Counted from the first letter of the stretch, positions 1 through 12,218 are shown. The stretch: DNA of 64,000 bases from Epiperipatus broadwayi (GCA_028023455.1 JAQFVV010012530.1:2746909-2810908); one strand, 5' to 3'. The notes: generated by a model not told the origin, from the sequence alone. Translations and numbers: made by a program.

Positions 1-2543
1 TAACTAGCTCAGTCTATTTTTAATTCAATAACAAAATATTGTTTCACTTAAATAGTGGCAAAAGAATTGACTGACAAAATAAAGTTTTAGTTTAAAAGAC
101 AATTTATTTTAATTAACATTTATTAAACTAATTTTAAATATTTTATCAATCTTACTTAACTAATATAACACACGCACATTTTTAATTCACACACTTTAAT
201 ATCTTATGAGAAATCATTAAATAATGTTTGAAATATAAAATACAATGAAATCACTATATACTAATGCATGAACACACACAACATTTTAAACACACATATT
301 AATAGTTCATTTATGTATGCTATAGAGTTCTTAAACTTGACTCTTGAGGCATTATGAATGTGATGGCTATTTTAGAAATAAGAAAAATGTTATTACCTAG
401 GATTTTTAATGTGGATACTTCTTGCTGTTGCTGCTTCTAATGAAATATTTCTAACAAGTTAGATTTGAAGTTTTCTTGTGGAGATTTAATGCTTATTATT
501 CTGAGGCATTTTCTTTAAGACAATTAGACATTGAGCGACTTCGAGTTGTTATGCAGGCATCACTTTTATTGGGTATGTTGGCTCTTTTCATCGGACTGCA
601 GGCTAGAGACAGTTGTATGTTTTCCGAGGTTTTAACACTATATTCTTGATTCTGGATCCATGATAAACTGACTGATATAACTCTCTCAAATGCAACTTAA
701 ACTCAACTAACTGTCCGATAAAAAATTGACTATTTATACATACAATGTGTTGTCATTTTTATATCCTCCAGCTATATATCTGTTGTCAAAATTTCTTTGA
801 TAATCTTTTAATTATATGTTTTTGGAGATCGTTTAGTTAGTAGCCATGCAAATGTGTTGTTTTTATATTTTTATTAGTAGCCATCGCTGAGTGTTTTTTT
901 AATTTTTTAACTTTCATTTATTTTTCAATATTTAATACGCATACATTATATTTACAGTCGCACACACATACATAATTTAAGACCCACTCACTATTCAGTT
1001 TTAAGATGACTTATGTTTTTAAACTTTTAACTTATATTTCAATTAATAATAAGAAGAAAAAACTCTTTACTTCTTTTATAAAACCTTTAGACTTTTAATC
1101 TTACGTTTTCTTTGATGAAAGATTTTTATTTTAATAATTTTTTTTAAACAATATTATTATGTGCCAACACAATGTTGGTACAATAAAAATACTAGGAATC
1201 AAAGTTATTAATTCAATCATTATTTCTAATGTAAGAACAAGTTTTTTTTATTTTTTTAAAAAAAGAGAATTATCATGAGATTCAGTTTGAAAAGTTATTT
1301 TCTCTTGATTAATTATAAACATTTTAAAAACTATTCCAAAAAATTCTTTTGTTTGCCAATCTAGAAATTTTTTTGGAATTTTCCTTTTTTTAATAAAATA
1401 TACTGGAAACCTTACTTTAAAAAAATTGTAATTTAAAAATTACAAGGGTCATTTTCAAGAAATCATTTAAAATATCATTCCCAATATATATATAACACTA
1501 CTCACCAGTTGTACTTTATATATATATGATAAGTAACTTTATCTGTGCTTCTCTACATATAGATAAAACAGTAAATGTATAAACTAATTCTTCAGCAAGC
1601 TGATCGACTCTCTTGATAAGTTGGGCCCTTTTAAAACAGTTGACTAGTTTGTTCTCATTGGGAATGTTGACTTTCAATCAGCTCGATTTAGTCTAGAATT
1701 TTATAGACTTCAGGCATACTGTTTTACTACATAATATGGACCATGAAGAACACAGGGAAAAGGCCTTTACTTCCATGTGAATCCAAACTCTACTATTGTG
1801 AACTAGCAGTGGCTGTATACACTGTCTCTTACATCCAGTTATAATTTCATAGTAGTAGTAATCTTGTTGTCATAATCTGTAAAACAGTAAAATTCCTCTC
1901 TAATCTTTTTTCAACTTTTTTATAGTCAGAGGGGGGCAGGAAATACAGTAAGTAATAATGCACATTCTTTATCTTGTGAAAAAAGTTAATGACTTTTTTC
2001 AATTCACTTAAATCCTTTCAAAAACAACTTTGTAGAATTTTTATCAAAATATGTTATACAAGCATTGATTAAAAAATTTGCTAATAAAAATAGATAGTGG
2101 AATTTTATAATTACCAATGTATCTATTGTAACATGAAAACATACTTGCTTTAATTTCAACATCAGAATTAATAAAATATTAATTAGTCCTTTTTAAACAT
2201 TTAATTTATAATAAAATTTTAAATTTTGATTATTTAATCCTTAACTGTTATTCCACTATAATATAGAAAATATCTACAAAAAATCGTATTTATTTCTACT
2301 TTTTCTTTCAACTTTATACATGCACACACTACTATGTTGTTGCATGCCATAAGACACATAACCATCTCAATATATATATGTGATTTTGATGGGAGGAAGC
2401 TCTTTCACACACACACTGTGAATGGTTATTATTCTCCAACAATAAATATTTTAAAAATATAGGTGAACAACCATATTTAGAACTGATTTTTAAATAAACC
2501 AACATTCATGGACAATGCAAGAAATGGAGTGTGATTTTATTAT
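1..2543. other. AT-rich intergenic DNA, nothing recognised
   Basis: No coding exon, RNA gene or transposon terminus could be supported here. The stretch is A/T-rich with short homopolymer and (TA)n tracts. Two slightly less AT-rich patches (about 540-720 and 1600-1840) have no open frame of useful length. They may be decayed repeats, but no second copy was found in the window. Confidence 0.5.
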
Positions 2544-3187
2544 TGTTATAGTCCTCCCTTCTCTCAGAAGTAGACTATTCCAGATGCCTCCTTATCTGAT
2601 TGGATTAAGCATTGTTTGCCACAGACCAATAGGCTGATGTATAGATAAAAGCATAGCCAATGATTATTACAGGCCAATGAGCAATGATGCTTGCTGAATC
2701 CAAAGGTTTTCAATAAGGTCAGGGATCTGGGTACAAATAGTCAGCCTTTTGTAAGGATCAGGGAAGAACATGTCTAACCTGAACAGACTTTGCATTCTCC
2801 CAGAAAAACTCTGCTAACCTAAACAGCAGCAAGTATTCCCATTGATAGCACTATGCTATTTAATCTACACAGCTAGGCAAGTCCCACAGAGACCGGATGC
2901 TGCTAAGACCACACTCAGCTCGAGGCAAGCTGTCTTGTACAGCTGGAAGAGCCATACACCCTAACCGTGAGGCAAGCCATCAGGTGTAGCTGGAAGCGGT
3001 AGGCAGAACTCAGAGTTTACATTAAACTTCAATACTCAGCGTTTGTAAATATTCTCTTGTATATATATTGTATATTGTATTGTATATAGTTGTACATATA
3101 ATAAATATATTAATTGTAATACTTGTTTCAGTATTATTTTACATAATTTACTGTTGGTTGGGTCTGTAATCCAGACTAACCACAACA
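2544..3187 (+). mobile_element. Solo LTR with 5-bp target duplication
   Basis: A 644-bp block begins TGTTATAG and ends CACAACA, so the ends are TGTT...AACA as in LTR retroelements. It is flanked on both sides by the identical 5-mer ATTAT (2539-2543 and 3188-3192), the usual target-duplication size for Gypsy/BEL-like LTRs. It is less AT-rich than its surroundings. It has a poly(A) signal AATAAA at 3100-3105 and two related internal segments around 2930 and 2971 (GAGGCAAG...AGCTGGAAG). No internal retroelement region lies on either side, so a recombined solo LTR is the simplest reading. The 5-mer is AT-only, so chance contributes. No second copy is in the window. Confidence 0.6.
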
Positions 3188-3232
3188 ATTATGCATCCAA
3201 ATCAGCTTATTAATATAAGTTTGAATAATATA

Positions 3233-4045
3233 TCTCAGGGAAAAGATAGTATCTAATTGTTTTTTTTTAAGTGTCATAGCATCGGCCGGGACGCGAACCC
3301 GCAACCCGGGCAACTGCCTGCAAGTGCAAGGCAGTCGTGCTGACCTCTCGACCACCAATGCAAGACTAGTATCTAATTGTTAATGCCCTGCTTAGTTTAA
3401 ATAGATATACATGTTAATGACATTTTTATATATGTAAGTTAGATTGAAGCATAATAATTTTACACATGAACTTAATGATAGTTAGCACTCCTCCCACCTC
3501 CATCAATAAATATAATAAAAATTCATATAACATTACAATATTAGCCAAAAAAAAAGTAAACTTCACTAAAATTCTTCCACAATCATGGTTTCATCTATTA
3601 ACTAGACCTTTTCAAATGAAATTCATCTAACCAAACAAAAGAAATATTTTCCCATCATTCACTTCAAAATTCACTCTCCTTTAACATCAAAGGATGTCTT
3701 CATGAGATTGATGGCTTTAGATTCAAAATATTTTTTGAATGTTAAAGGAAGTTGGGGTTTGAAGTGAATGATGGGAAGGCTAATTTTTGGCTTGATATAT
3801 ATGTGGCATGTTTAGTTTAGTTTCATTTGAAAAGGTCTATTTGTTAATAAATGAAATCATGGTTGTGGAAGAATATTAGTGTTGTTTTTTTTGACTAGTA
3901 TTATAATGTTATATGAATTTATATTTCATTTATAATTACTAGAATAGCCTTACTTGGTATTTAATATGTATACATAATGTTATTTAAATAAATATGGTTC
4001 ATTAATACAGGGCATGAAAATAAGATACTATCTGTTCCCTAAAGT
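3233..4045. repeat. Foldback repeat, arms about 310 bp, split by a SINE
   Basis: The sequence 3233-3690 is an imperfect reverse complement of 3735-4045. For example CTTCCACAATCATGGTTTCAT near 3575 mirrors ATGAAATCATGGTTGTGGAAG near 3850, and GATAGTATCT near 3245 mirrors AGATACTATC near 4022. The left arm is interrupted at 3262-3366 by a SINE, so the SINE is younger. No coding remains are visible in the arms. It may be a non-autonomous foldback element or an inverted pair of 3' retroelement ends. Confidence 0.75.
3262..3366 (-). mobile_element. tRNA-derived SINE, copy 1
   Basis: On the minus strand this short element carries an A-box-like TGGTCGAGAGG and a B-box-like GGTTCGCGTCC, as in a tRNA promoter. 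It ends in an A-run, seen as a T-run at its left edge on the plus strand. It is bounded by a perfect 15-bp direct repeat, TAGTATCTAATTGTT, at 3247-3261 and 3367-3381. This is a long target duplication made by LINE machinery. The high GC and intact duplication imply a young insertion. A second copy of about 105 bp lies at 18527-18632 in HSP90 intron 1. Confidence 0.88.
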
Positions 4046-4890
4046 TTATTTTTCAGACCGGTACTAGTAATAAACAACTAAAAATCTAGATATCTAGTAA
4101 TATTATACTCCATTTTTAGCACTAAAAACAAATGTTATTTTATTTAAAAGCTCTAAATATAGGTGGCACCCATTTTAAAAATATTTGTTGATGGGAAATG
4201 CTGAATATTCATAGAGCATATGTATATAAAAAGCTATGTTACAATATAAGTGTAAATTTAATATAATAATTATACATTTAAAAAAGTAGTTAATATTAAT
4301 TATATATAATTATATATTTTTTAAAAATAATCTAATTATTAATTATAAAAAGTAAAAAAAACCCATTTATACAAAAATTATACTGCTTTAGTTATCTCTG
4401 AAAATGTTAAAACTTTTACAAGGAAGTTACAAACAGAACTCAAATCACTTTTTTACATGCTTTTACTTAACTTTTTCTATATTTTAATCTGATAAAATTT
4501 TGTACTCAATTTTTATCCACTTCCTAATTTTGTTGAAATTTTACATACACATATTTGTTTGAATTTTAAAACAATTTTAGTTAAAAAGTAGCAAAAAATG
4601 TAAATTTTGAATTTTATATGCAATATTAATGATAGCATTATGTAGCAGTATTTTTCATATTTTAAAATTGAATGATTTAGAGAAAACTGTTTTTAATAAT
4701 TCGGTGTTACATAAAATAAATAAGTATAAAATAAATAATATATATAAATATATTTTTATTATAGTAAATGCACTAAAAACATTTTTTTTCCAGTTTTCGT
4801 AAATAAAAATATGAACTGAAAAACTATTTAAATAAATTTCCAAAAAAGATTCATTTTTTTATCATCATCAGATAGATTGACTTTGACACA
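4046..4890. other. AT-rich spacer, nothing recognised
   Basis: No gene, RNA or clear repeat boundary is seen. The short open frame at 4655-4843 (minus) is low-complexity A/T sequence with no family resemblance. Confidence 0.5.
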
Positions 4891-4894
4891 AGAA

Positions 4895-5250
4895 GTGTGG
4901 ACTTTACTGTATATTTTTTATGTTTGAATTAAAAAACAAAATGTCAGTTTAAATTGATTTTTTTAAAATAAACTAAGTAAAAAGTTAATTTAATTAAAAA
5001 TTCAAGCATAGATAAATTAATAATAGAAAAAAGACAGAGGATTATTTTTTACCCTCACTTATCTACTAATTACAATAATTGTTCAAGATTTATTTTTAGT
5101 GCATTATTAAGACAGTAATTCTCTTTTTAATATTAATTTATCTATGTTTGAATCTATAATTAAAGTTTTTAGCTATTTTTAAAAAATCAATTCAATTGAC
5201 TTTTTTTCTTTTTTATTATTCAAACATATTAATTGTCTTTACCTTTTTTT
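4895..5250. repeat. Foldback repeat, arms about 110 bp
   Basis: The arm around 4920-5030 (with TTCAAGCATAGATAAATTAA) is mirrored by the arm at about 5120-5235 (with TTAATTTATCTATGTTTGAA), around a spacer near 5040-5115. The arms are diverged and AT-rich, so the edges are uncertain. Confidence 0.5.
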
Positions 5251-5475
5251 ATTTGTGAAAGTTGAAGAAAGTTTATTTAGTTTTTAAGGCTTTTATATAA
5301 ATAAAGCAGTTTTTTAAAATTTTTTTTATATTAAAGTTAATTCTTTCTAAAGTATAAAAAATATATATATATATTAAAATAAATAGTTACTACAGCTCTG
5401 AATTATAAGACTTCTTTTTGAAATATTATAATTTTATCTTTCTTATTGCATTGCCAAATCCATATAATATTAATA

Positions 5476-5630
5476 TCATCTATGTTCTTTATTACTTTTT
5501 ACAATGCTTTTTAACAACCCACTAGATTTGGAAATATAAGTAGAAGTTCTGAAGATTGCTGGGGCAATCGAAACCATCAATAGTGGATTGTAAAAAAGCA
5601 TTGTAAATAGTAATAAAGAGCATAGATGAA
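5476..5630. repeat. Small foldback with a hairpin motif
   Basis: The 50-bp arm 5476-5526 is mirrored by 5580-5630, for example TTCTTTATTACTTTTTACAA versus TTGTAAATAGTAATAAAGAG. The loop holds a hairpin at about 5549-5576 (CTGAAGATTGC, tetraloop, GCAATCGAAACC). It resembles hairpins of the form CTGA...stem...GAAAC seen in other repeats of this window (13217-13251 and 37372-37409). Confidence 0.5.
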
Positions 5631-6237
5631 TTATAAGACTTAAAAAAGATATTATTTTTGTAAATAAAATAAAAATGTGGATTTAAAATTAAAAAAAAAA
5701 CATTCATGCAGATTGCATCTTAACCATGATTTGTCAATGATAGAAGCAAAAAAGGCATGTAATTCTATAACATATACTTATATGGTTCCAAATTTAAGCT
5801 CAAAAATGATGTGTATTTGTTGGATCAAGTATACCGTACATAAAAAAACTATAGCAACACAAACAGAATTAATATCAAGAAGAAAATTGATAAATGTTTT
5901 TAAGATGTGGTCGATTATAAAAAAAAAAAGACATATTGTCCAATTGAAAAAGTTTGTTAAAAAAACTAGAATAAAGTTCAAAAAACAAAATATAATCTAC
6001 TAAAAAATAGTGAGGAAACAGTAAAAATAAGTATTTTAACTATTGCATAATAGTAATAAGATTAGACTGATACTCTGTTAAAAAATAAAATTTCAAATAA
6101 GTTAGGCTCGTGTACAATAGACACCTAATTCTGTTTTTACACAAACATTTTTTAAAAAGATTTGAAAATAACACCACCAATCAAAAAACGAAGAAAAACA
6201 ACTTATGTGAGTTATTATAATCTCATTTGATAAAAAA

Positions 6238-6490
6238 ATGTTTTCATCTCTTTATTTCCCATTATTTTTCAAAAAATTCCATTTCTCGACAATATTTCTG
6301 CAAATGGGGAAATTTGCTTGACTGCATATTAACGTTTTTGTTGGTGTTGATGCTTTGTTCACATTTTGACATTAGTTTTTTTTTTTTTTAAAGTGTACCT
6401 TATTAGTGTTGGTGTTAAAAATATTTTATACAGATTAAAGCAAAATGTATTTTTTTGTCAAAATTTAATAGATGATAAGTTATACATTGC
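6238..6490 (+). mobile_element. Tigger-like relic, 5' region only
   Basis: This segment is related along its length to 42357-42610, sharing CTCTTTATTTCCCATTATTT, AAATGGGGAAATTTGCT and a TGTTGGTGTTGATG stretch. The second copy runs on into a decayed pogo/Tigger transposase N-terminus. I therefore read this one as a 5' fragment or MITE of the same family. No transposase coding is seen here. Confidence 0.45.
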
Positions 6491-6715
6491 AGTTATATCA
6501 CAACTTCTATTGATAGCAGTGGTATTGCGATCATGCACAAATGTATACATTTATTGTCAAAAAGTCAGAGAATAAAATCATATATATAACTAAGATTACA
6601 TGTTCTGCTAAATTTTTATGTTCATTAATTCTTTGTTTTTCAAATAAAATTAATGTTCCTATAATTCATTTTTATTTATGTGCAATGTTTATGAACACAT
6701 GATACCCATTCTTTA

Positions 6716-7010
6716 TGCTTACACAAGCTTTTTAGACAGAGACAAAACTCTCCACACAGTATTTCCATTCATTGCAAGTCAGAATAATCAATGGTTGCAT
6801 TAGATCCTAAGATCTAGGTGCAGTACTTGCAGATGTAAGGTTCCTCATTGATGAAAGCCACAAGCTAGAACTAGTCTGGGGATATTGGATGAGTAGGCAA
6901 TTGATAGAGAATTTATGCACAAATCTTCCTGCATTGTTCATTGATTACTGTATCTTGCAATGAGTGGTGCTACTGAATGGAGAGTTTTGCTTCTATCAAC
7001 ATTTATGAAA
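6716..7010. repeat. Dispersed repeat with TGCTTACACA end, copy 1
   Basis: It begins near TGCTTACACAAGC and contains AATCAATGGTTGCATT and TGCAATGAGTGGTGCTACTG. It shares these with copies at 37091-37237 and about 45240-45427. The termini of the family are partly inverted. It is probably a non-autonomous DNA element, but the superfamily could not be assigned. Confidence 0.5.
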
Positions 7011-7848
7011 TACATTTTGATATCATTCTAACTGAATTTTGAACCAATATTTTAATTTTCTGTATATACAATGTACTTTTTTTAACACTATTTTTTATAT
7101 GTAATTTTCTGGAATCAATTTATCTTATAAGAACATAATTAGGCATATAATTACATTCATACATGTACTTTGGAATGTTTATAAGAAATACACAGTTTAT
7201 GCCCGTTAAAAGTGATTGGCTGTCTTTCCAGGCTGGCAACACTATTCCCAAGTGAACATATAGGTTACATAGCAATATTGTTTAATCTATTAGCCACAAA
7301 AATATTAAAAGTGCAACATGTTTGGATTAGGAGTTAGAACAAGAAAGGTATTTGCCCTTCAATCCATAATGCTGTAATATTAATTCCATTTTATTTCAAG
7401 TTGTGCAAAACTGCTAATCAAATATTTGAAATGATTCAAACTATATATGGCAGTAAAGCCATGATTTTCAAAAAACTTTGCAAGTTTTTGTGATGGCAGG
7501 AGAGTATAGATGACAATCTATGAATCACACTGTTGCTTTCATATCATAACTCATAATGCAGATATGCTAGTGCTTTAAATTGTGGTGAATAGCTGAACTA
7601 TCTTGCTATAGTAACACAACATCGATTTAAAGATGGTGGTGAGGCAATAGAGTGAACATCACCTTTTTACTGATACACACTGTTCATATATATATATATA
7701 TTCATTAAAATTAAAAATAATTAATTTAAAACAAAATTGAAATAGACAAATCACTATAAATAAAAAACATTATTTAATATATCAATCTGGCTTCCATTCC
7801 TTAAAGGAATCTTTTCAATATGCTTCTTTTTACACAATCACATAATGT

Positions 7849-8450
7849 AATGTGATGCACTGTGACTTCTTATATGGAGTCAGAAATCTCTCAGCTACTA
7901 TGCCCAGAGAAATCTATTAGCCACTTTACCTTCCCTGCCCTAAGTTTTCCCATATTCTTCTCTATCCTGCTCCATCCAATTTCCACAACATAATTGTTGG
8001 CAACTACATAGCCCCTATATCTAAACCCCTCCTTATATTTTCCCAGACCTAGCATAAAAACCAATAACCCACTTTCTGTATAATCAGTTTTTTTATATTT
8101 ATTCTTCTACACCTTCATTATTTGTATCTTTTCTGCTTTCAGGCATTTACATTCAATTAACAGATGCCCAATATTTTCTATGTCTTCCTAACATAACTTT
8201 CAGACTAAATCACTCATATTTTTCCATTTATGTGTATATTCCTTGTTGCTAAAGATCCTGTTTGAACCTTAAACAGTAAACTACTTTCCTTGCTATTATC
8301 ATAAATTAACTTACACTCAGTATTCCATTTCCTTCAATATATATTTGAATTCTTTTTACTCTCCATACTAGTTCTCTATTGCTCCAACTCCCTATTCTTT
8401 ATTAATGCAACTATTCTTCTATCCCATTCCTTACCATTATAACACTCAAC
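7849..8450 (-). mobile_element. LINE 3' fragment, copy 1 of a tandem triplet
   Basis: On the minus strand this is the C-terminal part and 3' tail of a non-LTR retrotransposon. It has degraded coding like that of the cleaner copy at 8829-9410 and ends in the same tail (GAGATTTCTGACTCC...CACAGTGCATCAC). Stops and frameshifts break the frame. The 3' end sits in the left arm of a foldback. Confidence 0.65.
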
Positions 8451-8828
8451 ATGTGATGCGATGCATTATGGCTTCTTCTTCAACAGAGTCAGGAATCACT
8501 CAGCAACAATGCCTGAGAAAACTGTTAGCCACTTTATCTTCCATTCCCAGTCTAAATTTTCCCAAATTCTGCAACATCCCATTTCCACAACATAATCTTT
8601 GTCAACTCTACAGCCTTTATATCTAAATCCTCCTTATCTTTTCCAAAACCCAGCATAAAAACCAATAACCCACTTTCTGTATAATCACTTTTTTCATATT
8701 TATTCTTCCATAACTTCATTATTCCTACCCTTTCTGTTTCCAAGCATTTACATTCAATTAACAAATGCATATTTTCTATTCCTTCCTTCCACAATTTACA
8801 GACTAAATCACCCATATTTTTCCATTTA
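8451..8828 (-). mobile_element. LINE 3' fragment, copy 2, 5'-truncated
   Basis: This has the same tail and C-terminal coding as its two neighbours. A short open stretch (8552-8815) reads MGDLVCKLWKEGIENMHLLI, with a diverged CxxC...H...C finger whose second cysteine is now W. It is truncated just upstream of that methionine, exactly where copy 3 begins. Confidence 0.65.
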
Positions 8829-9410
8829 CATGTGATCTACCATGACTTCTCCTTAAACTGAGTCAGGAATCTCTCAGCAACTATGCCCAAAGAAACCTGT
8901 TAGCCACTTTCTTTCCCTTCCATTCCCCACCCTAAACTTTCCCATAATCTGCTCCATCCCATTTCCACAACATAATCTTTGTCAACTCTATGGCCTTTAT
9001 ATCTAAATCCCCCTTATCTTTTCCCAAACCCAGCATAAAAAACAATAACGCACTTTCTGTATAATCACTTTGTTCACATTTATTCTCCCATAACTTTTTT
9101 ATTTGTACCCTTTCTGCTTTCAAGCATTTACATTCAATCAACAGATGCCTAATATTTTCTATATCTTCTTTACACAATTTGCAAACTAAATCACCCATAT
9201 TTTTCCATTTACATGTATGTTCTCTTGTTGCTAAAGATCCCATTCGATCCTTAAACAATAAACTACTTTCCTTACTACTACCATAAATTAACTCGCACCC
9301 AATGTTCCGTTTACTTCTATATGTATTTAAACTCTTTTTACTCTCCATACTAGATCTCCATCTCTCCAACTCCCTATTCTTTATTAATGCATCTATTCTT
9401 TTATCCCAAT
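8829..9410 (-). mobile_element. LINE 3' fragment, copy 3, with C-terminal zinc finger
   Basis: The best-preserved coding stretch of this LINE family here is 8932-9369 (minus, 145 codons). Its middle holds VCKLCKEDIENIRHLLIEC, a CxxC-x8-H-x4-C arrangement found after the reverse transcriptase in many non-LTR retrotransposons. The 3' tail follows. The reverse transcriptase itself is absent (5' truncation). Related copies occur at 47719-48405 and 51250-53040 (+). Confidence 0.75.
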
Positions 9411-11325
9411 TAATTATCCTACAGCAACTCCCCCAATGGACATTATTTACATTACATTACAATAAACATAATTCTTAAAATATATACATTAAATATAATT
9501 AGTAAAATACATATATGCACATAAAAATGATTAAAGTAATTACAGTCCGTCCCCCCCCCCATAATATATATACAATTAATCTAAAAAACACACAATAATA
9601 ATAATCCTTTCTTTTATTTTTAAAATTATCTCTAAACTTTCCAATAATCTAACAATGCCCATTTTCACTTTAATTGTGGTGGATCTTTAACCATGTTTAC
9701 ACATTTGTTTAAATTTTCTTGAATATACAAAGTCTTACAACATTTTTGTCCTCGTAATTTTTAATATACTTTATTACCTAAATTTTTTTTTTTTTCACAA
9801 TTCATTTTATGTTCAGTATCCAATTACAATTAGGGGAGAAATGGGCATTGTTAGATTATTGGAAATTTTAGAGTTATAATTTTAAAAATAAAAGGAGTTA
9901 TTATTATTGTTTTTTTTTAGATTAATTGTATATATATATATTATGGGGGGGGAGGACTGTAATTATTTTACTCATTTTTAGGTAAATATATGCATTTTAT
10001 TAATTATATTTAATGTATTAATTTTAATAATTATATTTATTGTAATGTAATGTAAATAATGTTCATTGTGGAAGTTGCTGTGGGCTAATTGGTCATGTGA
10101 TTATGTAAAAAGAAATATCTTGAAAAGGTTCCATTACAGAAGGAAAGCTGGACTGATGTATTAAATAATATTTTTATTTATATTGGTTTGTCTATTTCAG
10201 TTTTGTTTTAAATAGATTATTTTTAATTTTATATATAAAAAGCCACATTATGGACAAATTTTAACATTGAAATTTGCTAATTTAAAATATATATTTGCAT
10301 ATATTAATTTCTAGTACTGTTAGAAATAAAGGAAGTCCTTGATTATGATCATAAAATATTGTTGAAATATAGGAATTTTAAAAAATATATATAAATTGAT
10401 GTTGGATTGAGAATAAACAAAATTTGAAGAGAAATTGGCATCTGTTATAATGTTCATTGAAATTAAAGCTTAAAAAAAATACATTTTCAGAAAATTAAAA
10501 ATAAAAATAAACATGGGTTAAATTTTAAGGGCAGAATTGAAAATCATTAAAATCCACATAATTGTCTGGAATTACCATGTAATGTCTAGTGCAGTGGTCC
10601 CCAATCTTTTTTGGCCATGTCTCACCTAAGTATTTCTAAAATCCTGATGACCACCCCCATAATATATAATTATTATTCAAAAAGTGAATAAATATCTTAT
10701 TTCTTTCCAAAAACTTTATTTCCATATATTAACTAATGAACATATATATAAATTCACATATTATACATTTCCAATGTTTCAACTGTTTTTTTTACATCAT
10801 TAGTCTTTTGCAAGAATCTACAACAAAAAAAATACATATCTTTACATAATATTCTAAATACAAAATCTCTTATATTAACATTAATACATCAAATTCATTA
10901 TAATAAAACATATTAATTATACATAATTATATTTTTACTTACTTTTCCCTTCCTCTACTTATTTTATTATAAAACTTCCATTTTTATACATTAAGTATAA
11001 ATGTTCAAAAATATTAGAAACCATCTAAAATACCAATAAACAAAAAACTATTTAAATCAATTTAACCTACCCATAATTACAAATTTATTTCTTCCTTTAA
11101 CTATTTCATATCAATTGTCTACATTCTCTATCTATACTTTTAAATATATTTAAAAACTAATATACATTTTTCCTCCATCCTTTAATAATTTAATTAAATA
11201 CTATTTAAATATTCCATATTAATTACATTTTATTTTACATTCCTTATCTATACCATTAACTCTATTTAAACAGGTTTATATCTTTTTATGTAAAAATATT
11301 CTTTTATCATTCTTTCTCTGCAGTT

Positions 11326-11559
11326 TTAAACCTTTTCCAACATTTTTATATTAAAATTTTTATGTCCAAATTTTTGATAATGTATATATACATTGGACTT
11401 TCTATCATTTAAATGTTGTTTAAATCTAGTTTTTAATCTATTTTTTGTTGTTTCAAGAAGTACATTTTTTGAAATTAAAAAGATTATGAAGAATATAAAT
11501 AATAAATATAAGGGGGAAAGTATATTAATTCTTAAACCTGTATATAAAAAGAAATTCAA
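11326..11559 (-). pseudogene. GIY-YIG endonuclease remnant, left arm
   Basis: The C-terminal half of this 77-codon stretch reads LKTRFKQHLNDRKSNVYIHY, then GHKNFNIKMLEKV. This matches the region after the YIG motif in Penelope-like endonucleases, with the conserved arginine in TRFKQH. The N-terminal half is unrelated AT-rich spacer, so the GIY and YIG segments are missing. It mirrors 11680-11900 on the other strand. Confidence 0.6.
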
Positions 11560-11604
11560 TTAGGGAATTTAATTAATAAAACAGAATATCAAGAATAGGA
11601 AAAA

Positions 11605-11900
11605 ATGAATGGAATTTATATTATAGAATGTTTGAATTGTAAGAGGGAGGGGAAAAATGTATCATACATTGGTACAATAAAAAATGATCAAAAACTAGAT
11701 TTAAACAACATTTAAATGATAGAAATTCCAATGTGTATACACATTATAAAGAATTTAAACATAATTTCAATATAAAAATGTTGGAAATTAAAAACTACAG
11801 AGAAAGGATGATAAAAGAATATTTTTACATAAAAAGATATAAACTTGTTTTAAATAGAATTAATAGTGTAGATAAGGAATGTAAAATAAAATGTAATTAA
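11605..11900 (+). pseudogene. GIY-YIG endonuclease remnant, right arm
   Basis: From the ATG at 11605 the frame reads MNGIYIIECLNC and then VSYIGT, giving the paired GIY and YIG motifs of a GIY-YIG nuclease. A frame change near 11692 leads to TRFKQHLNDR, FNIKMLE and a stop at about 11900. The domain order and the short C-terminal position fit the endonuclease of Penelope-like retroelements, which nicks target DNA. The frameshift makes it non-functional. It has no reverse transcriptase upstream, because the palindrome centre cuts it off. Confidence 0.7.
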
Positions 11901-12218
11901 TATGGAATATTTAAATAGTATTTAAGTAAATTGTTAAAAAATAGAGGGAAAATGTACATTAGTTTTTAAATAGATTTAAAAAGTATAGATAGGGAATGTC
12001 CATAATTGATATGAAAGTTAGATAAAATAGTTAAATAAATAAATAAATTTGTAATTAGGGGTGGAAATATTTGAAAACCAGGCACTCTTCACATATCTGG
12101 AGCTTAATTGTAAGTATAAGAGATTTGAACTCAGATTTTCAAGCACCCTTCAACTATTCACACTATATCATACAACTGATACACATGACCACACACATGT
12201 AAAAAAGATAAATAATCA

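Larger units (their letters stand above)
7690..10240. repeat. Foldback repeat invaded by LINE 3' ends
   Basis: The left arm (7690-7850 plus about 9415-9670) is the reverse complement of the right arm (about 9830-10240). GTAATGTAAATAATGTTCAT at about 10057 mirrors 9440-9460. The outer part (TGATGTATTAAATAATATT near 10154) mirrors the sequence near 7770. The left arm is split by three LINE 3' fragments (7849-9410), which are therefore younger than the inversion. Poly(C)/poly(G) runs at 9547-9558 and 9946-9953 occupy mirrored positions. Confidence 0.75.

Noticed and set aside
3176-3358. Minus-strand open frame over the first SINE
   Set aside because: It is translation of the tRNA-derived SINE and its A-tail; no protein family resemblance.
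3262-3366. Functional tRNA gene
   Set aside because: A and B boxes are present, but there is no closed cloverleaf with acceptor stem. The A-tail and 15-bp target duplication show a SINE.
5677-6003. 108-codon plus-strand open frame
   Set aside because: Lysine/isoleucine-rich AT translation with no recognisable domain, promoter or splice context. It overlaps an open frame on the other strand.
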